Source of the DNA: VXYL01 sp965208525
GTDB lineage: Bacteria; Pseudomonadota; Gammaproteobacteria; Pseudomonadales; Azotimanducaceae
Length of the DNA stretch: 64,000 nt
Reading direction: 5' to 3'
Assembly (NCBI GenBank): GCA_965208525.1
Contig: OZ242340.1
Span: forward strand, 372,001-436,000
The translations under genes and the position numbers were made by a program. Every line of letters starts with the position of its first letter. The stretch's first letter is position 1. Under the pieces are notes generated by a model that saw only the letters and a program-made list of their open reading frames with translations, was not told where the DNA came from and did no database searches. Shown here in pieces: positions 58,881 to 64,000 of the stretch.

Positions 58881-60092
58881 ATGGCGGCGCTTGACGGAAT
58901 GCGGATTCTCGACATGACGCAATACGAGGCGGGCACATCCTGCACGCAGAGCCTCGCCTGGCTCGGCGCCGACGTGGTGAAGGTGGAGCAGCCCGGCATC
59001 GGCGACCCAGGGCGGGGCCGCGCCGCCGGCAACAACATCGACCGGGAGTACTTCATCGTCTGGAACTCGAACAAGCGCAGCGTCACGCTCAACCTCGGCA
59101 CGCCCGAGGGCCGGGAGCTGCTGCTGTCGATGGCGCCGAAGTACGATGTCTTCATCGAGAACTACGGCCCCGGTGTCGTCGAGAAGCTCGACATCGGCTA
59201 CGACGTGATGCGCGAGCGCAACCCGGAGATCATCTATCTGCGCATCAAGGGCTTTGGCACCAGCGGCCCCTACTCGCACTACAAGTGCATGGACATGGTG
59301 GCGCAGGCCGCGGCCGGCGCCTTCTCCATCACCGGCAACCCCGACGGTCCGCCCATGCGTCCCGGCCCCACCATGGGCGACGCCGGCACGGGCATGCAGG
59401 CCGCCCTCGCCGTCACCGCCGCCTGGGCGCAGAAGCAGCGCACCGGCAAGGGCCAGTTCATCGAACTCGCCATGCAGGAGGCGATGACGTACTACATGCG
59501 CACCGCCATCTCGCACACCGGCTATGGCAAGCGACCCACACCGCGCATGGGCAACGGCAGCAACCCGTTCGTCTCGCTCTATCCCTGCGCACCCGGCGGC
59601 GCGAACGACTATGTATTCGTCATGGCGGTGAATCCGCGCATGTGGGCCGCGGTCTGCCGCACCATCGGCAAGCCGGACCTGCTCGAAGACGAACGCTTCG
59701 CGAGTGCCGCCGCGAGGCAGCAGAACAGCGCCGAACTGACGGCTGAGATCGCTGCCTGGACCCGCACCAAAACCAAGAAGGAGGCCATGACCGAACTCGC
59801 GGAAGAGGGGGTGTGCGCAAGCCAGATCTATGAAACCAGCGACCTGTTCGACGACCCACACCTCAACGAGCGCGACTTCATCCACGACCTCGCCCACCCC
59901 GAACACGGCGACATTCGTCTGCTGGGCTGGCCCGCGCGCATGTCGGCAAGCAGCGTGGAAATCGAACCGGCGCCGCTGTTGGGGCAGCACACGGACAACG
60001 TCCTGGAGGAGGACCTCGGCCTCACGGCGGAGGAAATCGCCTCGCTGCGCGACCGAGGTGCCATCGGCAACGAACAGTCGAGCGCCGCCTGA
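58881..60092 (+). CDS. CaiB/BaiF family CoA-transferase
   Basis: 403-residue class III CoA-transferase moving CoA between an acyl-CoA and a free acid. RILDMTQYEAGTSCTQSLAWLGADVVKVEQPG, NSNKRSVTLNLGTPEGRELL, FIENYGPGVVEKLDIGYDVM, the catalytic Asp in PTMGDAGTGMQAAL and LGWPARMS are present. The substrate acid is unknown; the neighbouring crotonase and hot-dog hydratase suggest one degradative route. Confidence 0.95.
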   Translation: MAALDGMRILDMTQYEAGTSCTQSLAWLGADVVKVEQPGIGDPGRGRAAGNNIDREYFIVWNSNKRSVTLNLGTPEGRELLLSMAPKYDVFIENYGPGVVEKLDIGYDVMRERNPEIIYLRIKGFGTSGPYSHYKCMDMVAQAAAGAFSITGNPDGPPMRPGPTMGDAGTGMQAALAVTAAWAQKQRTGKGQFIELAMQEAMTYYMRTAISHTGYGKRPTPRMGNGSNPFVSLYPCAPGGANDYVFVMAVNPRMWAAVCRTIGKPDLLEDERFASAAARQQNSAELTAEIAAWTRTKTKKEAMTELAEEGVCASQIYETSDLFDDPHLNERDFIHDLAHPEHGDIRLLGWPARMSASSVEIEPAPLLGQHTDNVLEEDLGLTAEEIASLRDRGAIGNEQSSAA

Positions 60093-60105
60093 GACCGCGT
60101 CGGAG

Positions 60106-60224
60106 CGAGGGCGTCTCGCCCTTCGCCAGCGCGCTCTGCTAGCGCGCAGGGCGCGCACCCGTGCGCGGTGCGTATCCTGCCAACCTGCGCGCCTGTCGGC
60201 GCGTGCGAGGGCGAGACGCCCTCG
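60106..60224. repeat. Inverted-repeat element (CGAGGGCGTCTCGCC arms)
   Basis: 15-bp perfect arms CGAGGGCGTCTCGCC at 60106-60120 and GGCGAGACGCCCTCG at 60210-60224, with nested palindromes (CTGCTAGCGCGCAGGG, GCGCGCACCCGTGCGC). Same arms as the 46943-47038 element. It lies right after the CoA-transferase stop. Confidence 0.85.
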
Positions 60225-60315
60225 CCCCAAGGGCCTTCGCGTCGAGTTCTGCAACTCACTTCTGCCACTTCCTTGGCGGAAGAAGGCTGCTGTTGCGTGG
60301 CGGGATGCGGCGCCG

Positions 60316-61233
60316 TCAGCCTCTGGTGGCGATCTTGAAGATGGCGGTGTGGCGGATTTCCATGGCGACGGTGCCGCCCACGACGAATGCCAAGGTCAGG
60401 TCGAGGAACTCGTGGCCCTTGCGACGCCATTTGTTGGTGGGAACGGCGCGCACATCCACGCTGTCGCCGACGCGGATGGGTTGGTGCAGGCGGAAGTCCG
60501 AGCCGACGTGCATCCATGCCGGAAGCAGATAGCGGCGGGTGAGGGCGCGGTTGGCGATGTTGAGCCAGCCATGCGGATGAACGAGCGCCGCTTCGCGGCG
60601 CTTTGGCAGCTTTTCGCTCCGCGAAAACTGCAACCGGTCGTCGCTACCCTGACCGGTCCGAGCACCTTCCGCGACGGATGCACTTTGCCCTACGGCGTAG
60701 ATCTCGAGTTCGTCGGCCACTTGGGCAGCGAACTCCGCGTTTTCGACCACGCTTGGCTGCCATTCGAAGGCCGGGAACGGTTCGCCCACGTGGATGTTGT
60801 CCCAACAGATTTCCGGCCGTTCCCCGCCTTCGCCTTCGCCTGCATCCGGTGCCGCGTCGGGGGGTTCGTGCCATGGGCCGGTCTTGAGTTCCGCTAGCAG
60901 CGTCTCGCCGCGGGCGAAGCAGCGCACGAGGTGGTCGTCGCCAGCGACCATGTGCCGGATGACGAGTTCGTCGCCGTCGTAGGCCGGTTTCAGGAAACGC
61001 ACTTCGCCGCGATGCCCCTTTGCCCAGCCAATCCCCATCGCCTCGATGAGGGGACGCGTCATGTGACCGAAGACCGCCGCGCCCGGCACCAGGCCGCCCT
61101 CGAAGCCGAACTTCATCGCCACGTCCAAATCGTGGATGCGGTTTTCGCTCTCGGCGGAGAAGTTGCGCGCCACGCTGCGATACTCGCTCGCGCCATCCTC
61201 TTGCCAGTTCTCGCTCTCGTTCAGTTCGCTCAA
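60316..61233 (-). CDS. MaoC-like double hot-dog protein
   Basis: 305 residues with two hot-dog halves. N-half: IHDLDVAMKFGFEGGLVPGAAVFGHMTRPLIEAMG and EVRFLKPAYDGDELVIR. C-half: RYLLPAWMHVGSDFRLHQPIRVGDSVDVRA and EFLDLTLAFVVGGTVAME. Likely a (R)-specific enoyl-CoA hydratase-type or dehydratase enzyme, but the classical hydratase Asp/His motif is only partly kept (FGFEGGLVPG). Between CoA-transferase and helicase genes, convergent with the former. Confidence 0.8.
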   Translation of the reverse strand: MSELNESENWQEDGASEYRSVARNFSAESENRIHDLDVAMKFGFEGGLVPGAAVFGHMTRPLIEAMGIGWAKGHRGEVRFLKPAYDGDELVIRHMVAGDDHLVRCFARGETLLAELKTGPWHEPPDAAPDAGEGEGGERPEICWDNIHVGEPFPAFEWQPSVVENAEFAAQVADELEIYAVGQSASVAEGARTGQGSDDRLQFSRSEKLPKRREAALVHPHGWLNIANRALTRRYLLPAWMHVGSDFRLHQPIRVGDSVDVRAVPTNKWRRKGHEFLDLTLAFVVGGTVAMEIRHTAIFKIATRG

Positions 61234-61328
61234 CGATCACCCTCCTCGTCCGTCGCCGCGGCATTCTACGGGCAGTTCAGAACGGGCGGGGACAAGCCCT
61301 GGGACAAGCCCCGCCCCTGCGAACGCCC

Positions 61329-63167
61329 CTATGCCCGTTCGTATCCCTCCGGTACGTCCTTCCCGCCGGCCAGCGCTTCCTTTAGCGCGCGAGCGTGGCG
61401 GCACATGCCGCGGTAGTGGAAGCCGTTGCAGTCGCAGACCACGTCCGCGCCTTCCACCTCCAGCCGATAGCGTCGGCCGCCGGAGGAGCTTGCCACCGTG
61501 TACACCTCCCGCCCCGGCCCCGCCAACACCGCGGCCAGCGCCCGGATGGCGTCCTCCGACACCGGCTTCAACGCGCGCCGCCGCGCATCCCCCAGCCGCG
61601 TCCCGTGCCGCTCGAGGTACTCGCGGCTCGCCTGCCGCAGCAACGTCTCCATACCCTCTCCCGCCAACCCGTGAGCCGCCTGCGCCTGCGCGCCCAAGTG
61701 CCCCACCATGCGCTTGAGTTCCGCCAGCATGTCGTCCGGCGCTTCCGCGCCCACCTTCTCGGCCAGCGCTCCCGCCTCGACGATGTCGTCGATGAGCGCC
61801 GACTTCGCTTCCAGCACCGAGCGCACGAACTCCTCGAGCGTGCCGGCACCCACCATGTAGGTCACGTGCACCGTGCGGTCCTGGCCGATGCGGTGCGCCC
61901 GATCCTCCGCCTGCCAATGATTGGCCGGCACCCAGTCGAGATCGTTGAACACCACCACTCGCGCCGACGTGAGATTGATGCCGACGCCGGCAGCGTGAAT
62001 CTGGCCGATGAACACCCGCACCGAGTCGTCGTTCTCGAACCGGTCGATCAACGCCGGGCGCTTGGCCGTGGGCACTTCGCCCGTCACCACCACCGCCATC
62101 TCGCCAAGCGCCCGCTCGAAGCGGCGGGTCGCATGGGTGAAGCAGGAGAACAGCACCACCTTCTCGCCCTGTTCCACCGCCCCCCGGACGAAGTCGAGGG
62201 TTTGCGCCACCTTCGCCTCCGCCAGCCGCCGCCGCGCGCCAGCGAACATGGCGATGCCGGCGCGACCGCCTCGCGCCGTGCGACGGCTGTCGTCGAGGAA
62301 ATCCGCAAGCACAGCATTGAGCCGATCCCGCACCTCGTCCGGAACCTCCACATCGATCCAGGTGCGCAGCTTCGGCGGCAGGTCCAGCACCTCCTCCTTG
62401 CGCCGCCGCAACATGATTCCCTGCAATTGCAGGGAAAGCTCCTCAACATTGCTCGCGCCGGCCGTGAGCCAATGGCCATAGTCGTTGCGCACTGCGTCGC
62501 AATAGCGCTTGGCGAAGGCGAGGAAGCTGCGCCCTAGGGAGTGGCGCACCAGTTGCAGCAGCGGGAACAGGTCCCTCGGCCGGTTGGTGAGGGGCGTGCC
62601 GGTGAGCACATGCACCGTCGGGTCGCTTTCCTTGCCCTCCTCCGACGTTGGACGCCCGCCCTCGTCCCCGGCGCGGCCCTCGTCCGGCAGCAACTGGCGC
62701 GCCAGGACGCTGCGCCGGGCGCGGTGATTCTTCAGGTAATGCGCCTCGTCGAAGACAAACCCGGCGAAGGGCACCTGCTTGAGCGCCTCGATCTCGCGTT
62801 TCAAGAGGTCGTAGTTGACAATCACCCAGCCGCGCCAATCCGGCCCAGGGCAGCGTTCGGCACCGATCACGTGCGTCGGAACCTCGCCCAGCGCAAGCCC
62901 AATCTCCCGCGCCCAGTTGTGCTTCACCGACGCCGGACAGACCACCAGATACGGCCCCGCCGGCGCCGCCTCCACCATCGCCAGCACCGACTGGCGCGTC
63001 TTGCCGAGACCCATGTCGTCGGCAAGGATGGAGCGTCGCCGTCCCAAGAGGAACGCCACACCCTCGACCTGGTGCGGATACAGCCCCTCGGCAATCCGCT
63101 CTGCTCGAACCTCGGCCGTCTCGATGCTCACCCTCGCCCGCCACCGGACTCGTACGCGGCGGAACAT
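61329..63167 (-). CDS. SNF2-family helicase with C-terminal SWIM finger
   Basis: 612-residue dsDNA-translocating ATPase. Helicase core: GLYPHQVEGVAFLL (Q-like), Walker A DDMGLGKT (50-57), DEAH (140-143), TGTPLTNRPRDLFPLLQ, VLFSCFTHATRRFERAL, and motif VI QAEDRAHRIGQDRTVHV. A C-terminal SWIM zinc finger follows (VVCDCNGFHYRGMCRHARAL). The start is ATG at 63165-63167; a GTG 12 codons in is possible. It may remodel or anneal DNA forks (SMARCAL1/HARP-like), inferred only from the core. No methylase or nuclease partner is adjacent. Confidence 0.9.
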   Translation of the reverse strand: MFRRVRVRWRARVSIETAEVRAERIAEGLYPHQVEGVAFLLGRRRSILADDMGLGKTRQSVLAMVEAAPAGPYLVVCPASVKHNWAREIGLALGEVPTHVIGAERCPGPDWRGWVIVNYDLLKREIEALKQVPFAGFVFDEAHYLKNHRARRSVLARQLLPDEGRAGDEGGRPTSEEGKESDPTVHVLTGTPLTNRPRDLFPLLQLVRHSLGRSFLAFAKRYCDAVRNDYGHWLTAGASNVEELSLQLQGIMLRRRKEEVLDLPPKLRTWIDVEVPDEVRDRLNAVLADFLDDSRRTARGGRAGIAMFAGARRRLAEAKVAQTLDFVRGAVEQGEKVVLFSCFTHATRRFERALGEMAVVVTGEVPTAKRPALIDRFENDDSVRVFIGQIHAAGVGINLTSARVVVFNDLDWVPANHWQAEDRAHRIGQDRTVHVTYMVGAGTLEEFVRSVLEAKSALIDDIVEAGALAEKVGAEAPDDMLAELKRMVGHLGAQAQAAHGLAGEGMETLLRQASREYLERHGTRLGDARRRALKPVSEDAIRALAAVLAGPGREVYTVASSSGGRRYRLEVEGADVVCDCNGFHYRGMCRHARALKEALAGGKDVPEGYERA

Positions 63168-63360
63168 ACCCCAAGCGCCTAGCGGCGGGAATGCAGAATG
63201 CCCTCCCCCGAGTCCGTCTCGTTTCGCCGCTTTTCCGCCACTTTCCGCCACTTTGCCTGTTATCAGAGGGCGCTTTCGATTAAGCTACGCGGCTGTCCGG
63301 CGTGCTGCTTGACCGTCCAACAGTTCCGTACCACATCAGCTTTATCGGGTTCATTTCGCC

Positions 63361-64000
63361 ATGCGCATCGCGGTGCCCAAAGAAACCTGGCCCGGTGAGT
63401 TGCGCGCGGCGCTGGTGCCGCAAGGCGTGAAAAAGCTGGCAGAACTCGGCTTCGACATCATGGTCGAGGCTGGCCTCGGCATCGCCTCCGGACTGCCGGA
63501 CGCCGAGTACGAAGCCGCCGGCGCCGACGTGGTGCACGACATCGCCTCCGCCATCGTCTCTTCCGAAATCGTGCTGCGCGTGCGCAAGCCCACCGACGAC
63601 GACGTGGGCCTGTTGTCGGACGGCACGGTTCACGTGAGCTTTCTCGATCCCTTCAACGAGCGCCGTCTGGTGCAGTCACTGGCCGAGCGGGGCGTCACCA
63701 CCGTCGCCGTGGAGATGGTTCCCCGCACGACGAGGGCGCAGAAGATGGACGCCCTCTCCTCGCAGGCGAACCTCGCCGGGTATGTCACGGTGATCGAAGC
63801 CGCCTCCCACTGCCCGAAAATCTTCCCGATGATGATGACGCCGGCCGGCACCATCGCCCCGGCGCGGGTGTTCGTCATCGGCGCCGGAGTCGCGGGCCTC
63901 CAGGCCATCGCCACGGCCAAGCGTCTCGGCGCCCGGGTGGAAGCCTTCGACACCCGTCCGGCGGTCGCCGAACAGGTGCAGTCCCTTGGCGCCCGCTTCG
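63361..64000 (+). CDS. pntA: NAD(P) transhydrogenase subunit alpha (5' part)
   Basis: The first 213 codons of PntA, truncated by the window edge. MRIAVPKETWPGELRAALVPQGVKK, VEAGLGIASGLPDAEY, VEMVPRTTRAQKMDALSSQANLAGY and the NAD site VFVIGAGVAGLQAIATAKRLGA are diagnostic (shared with alanine dehydrogenase, but the RAQKMDALSSQ segment favours PntA). It makes NADPH from NADH using the proton gradient. ATG at 63361 begins the gene; pntB is expected beyond the window. Confidence 0.93.
   Translation, partial: MRIAVPKETWPGELRAALVPQGVKKLAELGFDIMVEAGLGIASGLPDAEYEAAGADVVHDIASAIVSSEIVLRVRKPTDDDVGLLSDGTVHVSFLDPFNERRLVQSLAERGVTTVAVEMVPRTTRAQKMDALSSQANLAGYVTVIEAASHCPKIFPMMMTPAGTIAPARVFVIGAGVAGLQAIATAKRLGARVEAFDTRPAVAEQVQSLGARF

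Overview
The window looks like chromosome of a GC-rich, respiring gammaproteobacterium, probably an uncultured marine or host-associated lineage. The best phylogenetic signal is the block tRNA-Gln - prs - rplY - pth - ychF (17.4-21.3 kb), an order typical of Gammaproteobacteria. The many single-copy catabolic genes (CaiB/BaiF CoA-transferase, enoyl-CoA hydratase, acyl-CoA dehydrogenase-like, LLM flavin oxidoreductase, TauD-like dioxygenase, sulfotransferase, amidase, epoxide hydrolase) suggest a heterotroph feeding on varied organic compounds. The lineage assignment is inference; no rRNA gene is present.

Layout. 0-17 kb: scattered hydrolases, two multidrug/flippase-type membrane proteins, a MutM/Nei-type glycosylase, an unusual CinA-C/NadD-like fusion, an LLM-SDR pair, a flavin reductase, an APH(6)-like kinase, a RAYT transposase and an exopolyphosphatase. 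The genes are separated by long intergenic arrays of one short motif (GGACAGGCAAACGC and variants). 17-23 kb: the tRNA-Gln/prs/rplY/pth/ychF block, a sulfotransferase and an Amt transporter. 23.4-27.9 kb: a complete 4534-bp IS1-family transposon with 20-bp perfect terminal inverted repeats and an 8-bp target duplication. It carries passenger genes, including a PD-(D/E)XK-like nuclease and a phage baseplate-like protein. 28-35 kb: another motif array, a secreted S9 peptidase, a tightly overlapping four-gene operon (AlbA_2 ATPase, dual-OB protein, two DUF488 proteins) and a divergent pyrD. 35-41 kb: glutathione-dependent formaldehyde dehydrogenase, an N-acetylhexosamine kinase/GH20 hexosaminidase pair, ribH, an acetyltransferase and a DUF427 protein. 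41-44 kb: a SPOR-CBM9-DUF5916 outer-membrane protein. 44-54.4 kb: respiratory complex I genes nuoG-nuoN, without nuoA-F upstream. 54-64 kb: fatty-acid/CoA-type catabolic genes, a SNF2 helicase with a C-terminal SWIM finger, and the start of pntA.

Two kinds of repeat dominate. The GGACAGGCAAACGC family forms seven clusters between 2.7 and 28.6 kb and is absent further right; oppositely oriented clusters flank the RAYT gene, as expected if this transposase spreads or once spread the repeat. The second kind is short inverted-repeat (MITE-like) elements at 39.2, 41.0, 46.9 and 60.1 kb. Two of these contain the stop codon of a neighbouring gene, and one lies inside the nuo operon.

The most interesting items are the cargo-bearing IS1-family transposon, the RAYT/repeat system, the DUF488-dual-OB-AlbA_2 operon and the CinA-C/NadD-like fusion. 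Several start codons are uncertain, and the affected entries say so.
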